Assembly: GCF_019236475.1 (NCBI RefSeq)
Contig: NZ_JAFAIX010000006.1
Span: 124,001-188,000 of the forward strand
Length of the DNA: 64,000 nt
Reading direction: 5' to 3'
Source of the DNA: Chitinophaga sp.
GTDB lineage: Bacteria > Bacteroidota > Bacteroidia > Chitinophagales > Chitinophagaceae
Below, in pieces: positions 55,371 through 63,743 of the stretch; the stretch's first letter is position 1, and each line of letters opens with the position of its first letter. Below the pieces are notes generated by a model. It saw only the letters and a program-made list of their open reading frames with translations, did not search any database and had not been told where the DNA came from. The translations under genes were made by a program, and so were the position numbers.

Positions 55371-55568
55371 AACTTGTAAACGTGAATTATGAATTTTTGT
55401 GAGAGAGATACTACAAGTTTTTTTTATTAGTAGTTGCTAAAACGTTTTACTGCTGGACTTTCCAGCCACGCTATTAAACTTGTACTTGTGAACGTTGAAT
55501 TTTGTGAAATCGATACGCTACAGGTTTTTTTTATTAGTAGTATGCTAAAACGTTTTACTACTGGTGTT
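55371..55568 (+). repeat. 108-bp tandem duplication carrying LacI-type operators
   Basis: Two imperfect copies, about 55371-55460 and 55479-55568. Both begin near AACTTGTA, contain TTTTTTTTATTAGTAG and end in GCTAAAACGTTTTACT-CTGG. The operators are at 55436-55450 and 55544-55558, exactly 108 bp apart. The second copy also has GAAATCGATACGC (55505-55517), similar to the operators of the lyase genes. Confidence 0.75.
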
Positions 55569-55788
55569 TTACCAACTATGCTGAAAGATTAGTTATGCCA
55601 ACGGAATTACCGGGCGCGCGATGTCAAATTTTTAGAGAACGGATATTATTTAGAGACGGAAACTTTTCGAGGACGGAAACCAAAATGCTTACTGGAACCT
55701 ATTCCACTATGGAAGGATAACTGTATGGGTAGCCTCCTATATGCCATGTGACTGACTCACTTGTAATAAATTAAACCAAAAGGAAACT

Positions 55789-58700
55789 ATGCGAAGATCA
55801 CTTCTTCTCGCCACGTTGCTTTTCTTATGCTGCGCTGTTACTGCATGGGCACAGAATAAGAAAGCTATTACGGGTACCGTAAAAGATGAAAAAGGAACAC
55901 TGTTGCCTGGTGTAACAGTGAAAGAAAAAGGCACCGCCAATGGAACAATGTCCGCTGCCGATGGTTCCTTCAAAATTTCTATCACTCCTAACGCTACACT
56001 GGTGCTGTCCTTCATCGGATACGCTAACCAGGAAATTGCTGTAGGCGACCAGTCTTCCATTGCAGTAGTGCTGAAAGAAGATAATAAAAACCTCAATGAA
56101 GTTGTCGTAACGGCATTGGGTATTAAACGTGAATCACGTAAACTGGGTTATGCCATCACTGAACTGAAAGGTGGTGATCTCGCAAAATCCAACCAGGTAA
56201 ACCCGGTTGCTGCCCTCCAGGGTAAAGTTGCAGGTGTGGACATCTCTAGCGCTGCCGGTGGCCCGCAGGCCGCTCCACGTATCATTCTCCGTGGTGCTAA
56301 AACCCTGACTGGTAAAGACCAACCTATCTTCGTTATCGACGGTGTGATCTTCGAAAACGATGTAACTGCCAACGACGTTAACTTCGGTAACGTACTGAAA
56401 AACATGAACCCGGATGACTATGAGTCAGTATCCGTGTTGAAAGGTGCTGCTGCTACCGCATTATACGGTTCCCGCGCACTCAACGGTGCTATCCTCATCA
56501 CCACTAAAAAAGGTGTGGCTAGAAAAGGTATCGGTGTGAACGTTAGCCAAACTGTACAGTTTGAAAAAGTATACCGCGGCCCTATCGATTTGCAGAATAG
56601 CTACGGTCAAGGTATCGATGGCGTATACGATAACCAATGGGGTGGTTACAGCTTCGGTTCCAAAATGGACGGTAGCGATGTGAAACTCCTCGATGGCTCT
56701 ACTGCTAAATACGTTCCTCAGCCAAACAACGTAAAAGATCTTTACCAAACCGGTAAATACTACAATACAAACGTTTCCATGGAAGGTGGTAATGATAAAG
56801 GTACTTTCCGCCTGTCTTACTCTCACCTGGATAACAACTCCGTTTCTCCTAACAACAGCTTCGGCAGAAACACCATCGCCTTCAAAGGTTCCCAGACTAT
56901 CTCTAAAGTACTGAGCGCTGACCTGGGCGTAACTTATGCTAATTCAAAAACATTAAACCCTGACCGCCAGGGTGGTGACTATACCAGCTACAACATCGGT
57001 CGTAAATGGGTATATGTATTTCCTCGTAACTACAATCCTAACTACTGGAACCAAGCACAGAACTACACCGGTCCTAACGGCGGTCGTGCTGATCTGGGTA
57101 CTCACCCTGGTGCGGATTACTTCTTCCAGAATGCTTACAATAGCTGGACCCGCAAAGAAAACCTCTTCATGGGTAACATCGCTGTAAACGTAACTGCTAC
57201 TGACTGGCTGAAATTTATCCTGAAATCCAACTTCTCCAACGAGCAGTCTGCCGACGAACGTAAAGAAGCTGGTACCGGTCCTAACTTTACCGGTGCTGAT
57301 GGCCTCTACATGCAAGCTGGTGTAAACAAAACACAATATACCTTTACTGGTCTCGCTCAAATCACTCCTAAAATGGGTAAAAAATGGGACGGTTCCATGC
57401 TGACCCTGGGTGCTGAAACCTGGAACAGCGGTATTGGTAAACAATACAATAACGCCACCACCGGTGGTCTGCGTATTCCGTTCATGTACGATCTGAGCAA
57501 CAGTATCGGTGCTATTTCTGTAAACAATGATCCGCTGCTGCGCAAACGTATCAACTCTCTGTTCTTTGCTGCCAGCTTCGCTTACAATAATGAACTGTTC
57601 CTGGATGTAACCGGCCGTAACGACTGGTCTTCTTCACTGACTTACCCTAGAGGTAGCATCGGTCATACTACCAATGGTTACTTCTATCCTTCTGTAAGTG
57701 CTGCATGGGAATTCACCCAGACACTGAAAGGTAGCATGCCTTCATGGGTTAGCTATGGTAAACTCCGTGGATCATATGCACTGGTAGGTGGTGATACCGA
57801 TCCATACACTATCAACGCCGGTTACTACAACTCTGGCTACTTCAATGGCGCCAGCACTAACGGTAGCAGCCCATTACCACTGATCACCTTCTATCCAAGC
57901 GGTCAGTTGCCTAACATGAACCTGAAACCTTCTATGGCAAAAAGCTGGGAGTTCGGTGCTAATGTTCGTTTCCTGAATAACAGACTGGGTATCGATGCGG
58001 CCTGGTATCGCACAATTGCTTACAACCAGATTCTCCCTCTGACCGCTACCATGGAAAGTGGTGTTAGTAGCCGCTTGATTAATGCCGGTAGAATGTTGAA
58101 CAGAGGTATTGAACTCGCAATCAACGGTACTCCAATCCAAAATAAAAACTTTACCTGGGATGTTACCCTGAATGGTAGCCGCAACAAGAATAAAGTCCTC
58201 GAATTGGTGGATGGCTTAACCAGTTACACTCTGGGTAGCGATCAAAACGTAGATGCTGTTGCACAGGTAGGTGGTGCCTACGGTAATCTGGTTACAAACT
58301 ATGGTTATACCCGCAACGCTGCTGGTCAGCCAATCATCACCCTGAACGGTGCTGGCGCTGACTTCCCTGCTCAATTCAAACGCGGTTATGCAGTAGTTGG
58401 TAATATCCAGCCTAACTGGAATTTGGGTTTCAATAACACATTCTCCTATAAAAACTGGTCACTGGGCGTACTCGTACAGGCTCGTATCGGTGGCGACTTC
58501 TTCTCTGCTTCTCACCAATATGGTACTGGCCGTGGTACTACTGCTAATACCGAAGCTGGTCGTGATGCTGCTCATGGTGGTCTGGCATGGACAGATGGTA
58601 ATGGTACCAAACGTAACGACGGTATGCTGCCTGATGGCGTACTCGCTGACGGTACTACTGTTACTGTTGACGGTAAAGATGTTAATATCGGTGGCATGAC

Positions 58701-59055
58701 CTACAAAGACGCTTATGCTAAAGGTTACGTTTCTCCACTTACTCCAATGCAGTACTACGGTATGATTGGCGACTGGGGTATCGGTATCCGTGAAGCTTCT
58801 GTTTTTGATGCTTCTTATGTGGCACTGCGTGAAGTTTCTCTGGGTTACACATTGCCTAAAGAAATTGCTCAACGTCTGAAAATGCAAAGCCTCCGCGTAT
58901 CTCTGGTAGGTCGTAACCTGGGTTACCTGTTTAATAACCTGCCTGATCATATTAATCCGGAAGCTGTTCGTAACAACGCAACATTTGCATTCTCTGAATA
59001 TGGTGCTGTTCCGTTCATCCGTAACATCGGTGCTACTATCCAGATCGGATTCTAA
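55789..59055 (+). CDS. SusC/RagA TonB-linked outer-membrane transporter 6
   Basis: A 1088-residue transporter with signal peptide (LLFLCCAVTAWAQNKK), regulatory-like domain (TGTVKDEKGTLLPGVTVKEK), signature LNEVVVTALGIKRESRKLGY, plug (IILRGAKTLTGKDQPIFVID, MNPDDYESVSVLKGAAATAL) and barrel ending in IGATIQIGF. No STN domain. It looks like a paralogue of SusC 5. The DNA in and after this gene is rich in GGT, GCT and CGT codons, more so than in other genes here, which may indicate high expression. Confidence 0.93.
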   Translation: MRRSLLLATLLFLCCAVTAWAQNKKAITGTVKDEKGTLLPGVTVKEKGTANGTMSAADGSFKISITPNATLVLSFIGYANQEIAVGDQSSIAVVLKEDNKNLNEVVVTALGIKRESRKLGYAITELKGGDLAKSNQVNPVAALQGKVAGVDISSAAGGPQAAPRIILRGAKTLTGKDQPIFVIDGVIFENDVTANDVNFGNVLKNMNPDDYESVSVLKGAAATALYGSRALNGAILITTKKGVARKGIGVNVSQTVQFEKVYRGPIDLQNSYGQGIDGVYDNQWGGYSFGSKMDGSDVKLLDGSTAKYVPQPNNVKDLYQTGKYYNTNVSMEGGNDKGTFRLSYSHLDNNSVSPNNSFGRNTIAFKGSQTISKVLSADLGVTYANSKTLNPDRQGGDYTSYNIGRKWVYVFPRNYNPNYWNQAQNYTGPNGGRADLGTHPGADYFFQNAYNSWTRKENLFMGNIAVNVTATDWLKFILKSNFSNEQSADERKEAGTGPNFTGADGLYMQAGVNKTQYTFTGLAQITPKMGKKWDGSMLTLGAETWNSGIGKQYNNATTGGLRIPFMYDLSNSIGAISVNNDPLLRKRINSLFFAASFAYNNELFLDVTGRNDWSSSLTYPRGSIGHTTNGYFYPSVSAAWEFTQTLKGSMPSWVSYGKLRGSYALVGGDTDPYTINAGYYNSGYFNGASTNGSSPLPLITFYPSGQLPNMNLKPSMAKSWEFGANVRFLNNRLGIDAAWYRTIAYNQILPLTATMESGVSSRLINAGRMLNRGIELAINGTPIQNKNFTWDVTLNGSRNKNKVLELVDGLTSYTLGSDQNVDAVAQVGGAYGNLVTNYGYTRNAAGQPIITLNGAGADFPAQFKRGYAVVGNIQPNWNLGFNNTFSYKNWSLGVLVQARIGGDFFSASHQYGTGRGTTANTEAGRDAAHGGLAWTDGNGTKRNDGMLPDGVLADGTTVTVDGKDVNIGGMTYKDAYAKGYVSPLTPMQYYGMIGDWGIGIREASVFDASYVALREVSLGYTLPKEIAQRLKMQSLRVSLVGRNLGYLFNNLPDHINPEAVRNNATFAFSEYGAVPFIRNIGATIQIGF

Positions 59056-59085
59056 TCATGCTGTTTAACTCAAACAAAATTTAAA

Positions 59086-60786
59086 ATGAAGACTATAAAT
59101 AAATTAGGAATTGGTGCAGCACTGGTTGGTTTAACCCTGACTTCCTGCACTAAAGGATTCGAGGATCTGAACCAGAATCCGAAGGTGAGTCCTTCTACCT
59201 CTCCTGAAATGATGCTTACTCTTCCTGGTAAAACAATCGTTGACCGCGATTTCGATTGGTTCTATGATTGTTACCAATACCAAATGCAGTGGATGCAATA
59301 TGGCGTTCCTGCTCCTGGTTCTTCCCTGGGCCGTCTGTTCAGCCCGGAGAATACTAACAATTTCTACAATGCTTTTTATACCAGTATCGGTCCAAACCTG
59401 GTAGATATCGACAGTACTGTTAGCAAAATGCCAGCGGCTTCCCGCGCTAACTTTGCTGAGGTCGTAGCTATCTCCAAAGTAATGAAGGTATATGCTGCCT
59501 GGAGAGTATCCGATGCAAATGGTAGTATCCCTTACAGTAAAGCCTTTGGCGCACGTTACGGTGGTACCTTTACCCCTGCATACGATAACCAGGAACAACT
59601 GTTCGATATCTGGGAAACTGAACTGAAGTCTGCATTGGCGGCATTCAACGCCAAATTGCCTAACCAGGTGAAAGCGACCAACTTCGATATCTACTACAAT
59701 GGTAAGTCAGCAAACTGGGCTCAGGCTGCAAACGTATTGCGTCTGAAACTGGCTATGCGTCTGATGAGCAGAAACCCGCAGAAAGCTGCTGCTATCGCAC
59801 AGGATGTAATGGCTAACCCTGCAGGTCTCTTCGCCAGCAATAATGATGAATGGAAATTTGTTTCCAGTCCAAATAACTTTGCGAAAAGCGGTAACTGGAA
59901 CATGGGCAACAACCCATTAGTAGGCTCCAAAGGTATCATTGATTACATGGTAACCAGCAATGACCCTCGTCTGCCACTGTTCTACGAAAAGAATGGTTAT
60001 ACCAAAGCGGCGTTTGACTCCCTGGTTGCAGGTGGTGTACTCGCTCCTGGTTCTGTATATCCTAACCAACAATATGTAGGTGCTCCGGCTTCTCCTGATA
60101 AACGTAAGGATCCGGCAAATGCAGGCTTCTTCGTAGTGAGAAACTACTCCATGACCTTCAATGGTAAAACTGTTGGAAGAAAAATCGATACCGTTTCCTA
60201 TATACAGCACCGTCTCTTCAACGCAGAAGCAGAAGGTCGTACGGCTGGTGTCTACACACAACCTATCCTGACTTATGCTGAACAGTGTTTTATGATCGCT
60301 GAACTCTCCGTTCGCGGTATTATCACTGGTCAGGATGCTGCTACCTGGTACAACAATGGTATCAAAGCCTCTGTTGCTGCTTACAATGATATGGCCCGTC
60401 TGGCTGATATCCAGGACTATACTCCGGTTAACAGCGCCGATGTAGATAAATACATCGCCAACGCTAACGTAGCATTGACTGGCAATCAGGCTTCTGATCT
60501 GGAAAAAATTGATATCCAGATATTCCTGAACCACTTCAAATCTCCTTGGGAAGCTTGGGGTTCTTGGAAAAGAACAGGTTATCCTAAAGCTGGTGGTATC
60601 CTGAACCTGGAACCAATGGTTTCCAATGGTACTACCATGACCCTGCCTCGTCGTTGGGCACTGCCTCGTCCTACTGTTGTAGAACAACAAACAAACTGGC
60701 AGAATGCTATCACCGATATGCAGAAAACCGGCCAATACGGCGATATGAATGATTATACCGGCCGTGTTTGGTGGGATATGAAATAA
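59086..60786 (+). CDS. SusD/RagB-family outer-membrane lipoprotein 6
   Basis: A 566-residue lipoprotein with lipobox GLTLTSCT and opening KGFEDLNQNPKVSPSTSPEM. The C-terminal WGSWKRTGYPKAGGILNLEP and LPRRWALPRP blocks are the family ending. It begins 30 bp after SusC 6, has the same codon preference as that gene, and is followed by a terminator. Confidence 0.93.
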   Translation: MKTINKLGIGAALVGLTLTSCTKGFEDLNQNPKVSPSTSPEMMLTLPGKTIVDRDFDWFYDCYQYQMQWMQYGVPAPGSSLGRLFSPENTNNFYNAFYTSIGPNLVDIDSTVSKMPAASRANFAEVVAISKVMKVYAAWRVSDANGSIPYSKAFGARYGGTFTPAYDNQEQLFDIWETELKSALAAFNAKLPNQVKATNFDIYYNGKSANWAQAANVLRLKLAMRLMSRNPQKAAAIAQDVMANPAGLFASNNDEWKFVSSPNNFAKSGNWNMGNNPLVGSKGIIDYMVTSNDPRLPLFYEKNGYTKAAFDSLVAGGVLAPGSVYPNQQYVGAPASPDKRKDPANAGFFVVRNYSMTFNGKTVGRKIDTVSYIQHRLFNAEAEGRTAGVYTQPILTYAEQCFMIAELSVRGIITGQDAATWYNNGIKASVAAYNDMARLADIQDYTPVNSADVDKYIANANVALTGNQASDLEKIDIQIFLNHFKSPWEAWGSWKRTGYPKAGGILNLEPMVSNGTTMTLPRRWALPRPTVVEQQTNWQNAITDMQKTGQYGDMNDYTGRVWWDMK

Positions 60787-60832
60787 GTAATCATTTTGTG
60801 ATGATTAGATAGTACAGTAAAGAGTGAAGAAG

Positions 60833-60862
60833 AATCCCTCGCGAAAGCGGGGGATTTCTTTT
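60833..60862 (+). terminator. Terminator after SusD 6
   Basis: AATCCCTCGC and GCGGGGGATT form a ten-pair stem with one G-T pair and the loop GAAA, followed by TTCTTTTTT. Confidence 0.88.
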
Positions 60863-60870
60863 TTACATCT

Positions 60871-61013
60871 CCCGCCTCCCTGTCATCCGTGCCCACTGAG
60901 CAAGGAACCTAAAACATTAAACTCTTCCGCCAGTCATCCCTACCCGCTGAGCAGGGAACCTAAAACATTAAATTCTCCCGTCTGTCGGCCCTGCCCATTG
61001 GGCAGGGCCGACT
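60871..61013. repeat. Tandem degenerate hairpin units, about 51 bp
   Basis: Three units of about 51 bp. The first two share GAGCA-GGAACCTAAAACAT, and the last is a clear hairpin: GTCGGCCCTGCCC and GGGCAGGGCCGAC around ATT. The layout matches the hairpin units after SusD 4, ending in a terminator with the same core. No coding potential is visible. Confidence 0.6.
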
Positions 61014-61021
61014 AAAAAATA

Positions 61022-61060
61022 AAAAACGGATTTGACGTCGCAGACGTCAAATCCGTTTTT
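61022..61060. terminator. Bidirectional terminator between SusD 6 and mutS
   Basis: A perfect stem of 18 bp with loop GCA (core TTGACGTCGCAGACGTCAA), flanked by A on the left and T on the right. It can stop transcription of the SusD gene from the left and of mutS from the right, since the two converge here. Confidence 0.9.
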
Positions 61061-61087
61061 ACAAAATGCCTAGGGCATCCGCAGAAG

Positions 61088-63697
61088 CTATCCAATCATC
61101 CCTTTAATCTCACTCAGCTTCAGCAAAGCCTCCACTGGCGTCAATCTGTTGATATCCACACTATCCAGACGCTCACGTATCTCCTTAAAAGTATCGCTAT
61201 GGGCATCAAATATATTGAGCTGTAGCTTCTGCGAGGAAGTAGCAATGTTTTTTACATTTTGTTGCAGCGCACCATCGATATGTTTTTCTTCCAGTTGCGC
61301 AAGCACTTCATTGGCCCTGTTAATCAGCTCTGGCGGCATACCGGCCATCTTAGCCACATGAATACCAAAGCTATGTCGACTACCACCTGGCGCCAGTTTG
61401 CGCAGGAAAATAATCTTATTGCCCGATTCCATATTGGTGATATGGTAGTTTTTCACGCGGCCCAGTTTTGCTTCCAACTCATTCAGTTCATGATAGTGGG
61501 TAGCGAAAAGGGTTTTAGGCCGATGCGTGCTCATGTCGTGCAGGTATTCCACAATGCTCCAAGCGATGGAGATACCATCGTAAGTACTAGTACCACGCCC
61601 GATTTCATCCAATATTACCAGACTTCTCGGGGTAATACTGTTCACAATACTGGCCGTTTCATTCATCTCCACCATGAAGGTAGATTCGCCACCACTCAGG
61701 TTATCAGATGCGCCTACACGGGTAAAGATTTTATCTGTCAACCCAATTTCTGCGGCAGCAGCAGGTACAAAACTACCCATATGCGCCATCAGCGTGATGA
61801 GCGCCGTCTGACGCAACAGCGCTGATTTACCGCTCATGTTCGGCCCGGTCAATATGATAATTTGTTGCGCCTCTTTATCCAACGTAATGTCATTGGCTAC
61901 ATAGGATTCTCCTGTTGGGAGCCCTCTTTCTATCACCGGATGACGCCCTTCGGTAATACGCAATTCATAACCATCCGTTATCTGCGGCCTGCGATATTTA
62001 TACTGCACAGCATTATGCGCAAAGCAAAGGAGACAGTCCATACGACCAAACACTTGTGCATCGGTCTGTATCGGCTCAATATATTTTTGCAGATCTGCCA
62101 GCAGCTCGTCAAACAACCTTGATTCCAGTACCAGGATTTTATCTTCTGCCCCTACAATCTTTTCTTCGTACTCCTTTAATTCCGGTGTGATATACCTTTC
62201 CGCATTGGCAAGGGTTTGTTTACGGATCCAGGTGTCAGGAACTTTGTTTTTATGGGTATTGGTTACTTCCAGGTAATAGCCAAAAACGTTGTTGAAGGCT
62301 ATTTTCAGAGAAGGGATACCAGTAGCTTCTGATTCTTTCTGTTGGATCTGGAGGAGATAGTCTTTACCTTTTGTGGCAACGGCTCTCAAATCGTCCAGCT
62401 CTTTATTCACGCCATCTTTAATAACACCGCCTTTATTAACCAGCACCGGAGGATTTTCCATCACTTCGTTGAAGATGCGGTCCATAATACCCGGACAACT
62501 ATCCAATTTAGCATTCAGCCGTTCCAGGTAATCGTTGGTATTTTTTCCTAAGAGAGTTTTTACAGCAGCCACCTGTTCCAGGGATTTGGCCAACTGCATC
62601 ACTTCCCTAGGGTTGATTTTCTTCAGTGGTATTTTAGACACCAGTCGCTCTAGATCGCCTGTTTGCTTCAGATGTCCGCGTAAATCATTCGCCAAGGTAG
62701 CTTCCTTGATCAAATATTCCACGGTGTCCAGTCGCTCGTTGATGCGGTCTTTATGGCGGAGGGGAAATACTAACCAGCGTTTAAGGAGACGCGCGCCCAT
62801 CGGAGTGACCGTGTTATCCAAGGTTTTGAGCAGGGTATGCCCATTTTCCACGCTGCTGTTGAGCAGTTCGAGGTTACGCACGGTAAAGCGGTCCATCCAC
62901 AGAAAATCGTCCTGATCGATCCGCTGCATGCGGGTCAGATGCTGGAGATTAGGATGCTCCGTATCCTTGAGGTAATGGAGCGTAGCGCCGGCCGCGATAA
63001 TGGCGGCATTCAGTCCTTCTACGCCAAAGCCTTTCAGGGAATGGGTCTGGAAATGTTTCAGCAGGATTTCTTCCGCATAAGTAGTGGTGAAAATCCATTC
63101 TTCCAGGGTATAGGTATAGAAACGGGTACCAAAGGTAGCCTTGAAATGCTTTTGCTGCTGGCGGGCAAATAATACTTCCGCAGGGCGGAAGCTTTGCAGG
63201 AGTTTATCCACATATTCAATGCTACCTTCGGCCACAAAGAATTCACCGGTGGAAATATCCAGGAAAGATACGCCCGTCACGTCTTCACCGAAATGTACCG
63301 CTGCCAGGAAGTTATTGCTGGAATTTTCCAGCAGTTTATCATTCACAGCCACACCTGGAGTAACCATTTCCGTTACACCACGTTTCACAATACCTTTCAC
63401 CGTTTTGGGATCTTCCAGTTGGTCGCATACCGCCACCCGATAACCCGCTTTCACGAGTTTATGGAGGTAAGTATCCAGTGCATGGTGGGGAAAGCCTGCT
63501 AGGTCAACATATGATGCAGAGCCATTTGCCCGCTTTGTCAGTACGATCCCCAACACTTTTGCGGCAATCACCGCGTCCTCATTGAATGTTTCATAAAAGT
63601 CGCCCACACGGAACAGTAGCACGGCATCGGGATATCTTTCCTTGATGGCTTTGTGCTGTAGCATGAGCGGGGTTTCTTCCGATTTGCTTTTTGCCAT
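61088..63697 (-). CDS. mutS: DNA mismatch repair protein MutS
   Basis: An 869-residue protein that recognises mismatches and small loops and starts methyl-independent repair with MutL. The mismatch-reading motif is in LFRVGDFYETF near residue 32. The lever and clamp domains fill the middle, and the ATPase domain has Walker A (TGPNMSGKSALLRQ, near 618), the STFMVEMNETA motif and Walker B (LVILDEIGRGTSTYDG, near 694). The dimerisation helix ends the chain. Length is normal. No truncation is seen, so the strain should not be a MutS-type mutator. Confidence 0.97.
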   Translation of the reverse strand: MAKSKSEETPLMLQHKAIKERYPDAVLLFRVGDFYETFNEDAVIAAKVLGIVLTKRANGSASYVDLAGFPHHALDTYLHKLVKAGYRVAVCDQLEDPKTVKGIVKRGVTEMVTPGVAVNDKLLENSSNNFLAAVHFGEDVTGVSFLDISTGEFFVAEGSIEYVDKLLQSFRPAEVLFARQQQKHFKATFGTRFYTYTLEEWIFTTTYAEEILLKHFQTHSLKGFGVEGLNAAIIAAGATLHYLKDTEHPNLQHLTRMQRIDQDDFLWMDRFTVRNLELLNSSVENGHTLLKTLDNTVTPMGARLLKRWLVFPLRHKDRINERLDTVEYLIKEATLANDLRGHLKQTGDLERLVSKIPLKKINPREVMQLAKSLEQVAAVKTLLGKNTNDYLERLNAKLDSCPGIMDRIFNEVMENPPVLVNKGGVIKDGVNKELDDLRAVATKGKDYLLQIQQKESEATGIPSLKIAFNNVFGYYLEVTNTHKNKVPDTWIRKQTLANAERYITPELKEYEEKIVGAEDKILVLESRLFDELLADLQKYIEPIQTDAQVFGRMDCLLCFAHNAVQYKYRRPQITDGYELRITEGRHPVIERGLPTGESYVANDITLDKEAQQIIILTGPNMSGKSALLRQTALITLMAHMGSFVPAAAAEIGLTDKIFTRVGASDNLSGGESTFMVEMNETASIVNSITPRSLVILDEIGRGTSTYDGISIAWSIVEYLHDMSTHRPKTLFATHYHELNELEAKLGRVKNYHITNMESGNKIIFLRKLAPGGSRHSFGIHVAKMAGMPPELINRANEVLAQLEEKHIDGALQQNVKNIATSSQKLQLNIFDAHSDTFKEIRERLDSVDINRLTPVEALLKLSEIKGMIG

Positions 63698-63701
63698 GGC
63701 G

Positions 63702-63737
63702 CAAATATATAAAACTCAACCCATCCTGTTATCTTTG
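63702..63737. promoter_or_regulatory. Divergent promoters of mutS and the RNA methyltransferase
   Basis: On the minus strand TATATTTG (63709-63702) lies four bases before the mutS ATG. On the plus strand TATCTTTG (63730-63737) lies six bases before the ATG of the next gene. Both fit TAnnTTTG perfectly. With the usual start about seven bases downstream of the box, both messages would be leaderless or nearly so. Confidence 0.6.
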
Positions 63738-63743
63738 CAGGCA

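Noticed and set aside
60871..61013. Possible CRISPR array because of units of about 51 bp
   Set aside because: The units diverge along their length, there are only three, no unique spacers lie between identical repeats and no cas genes are near.
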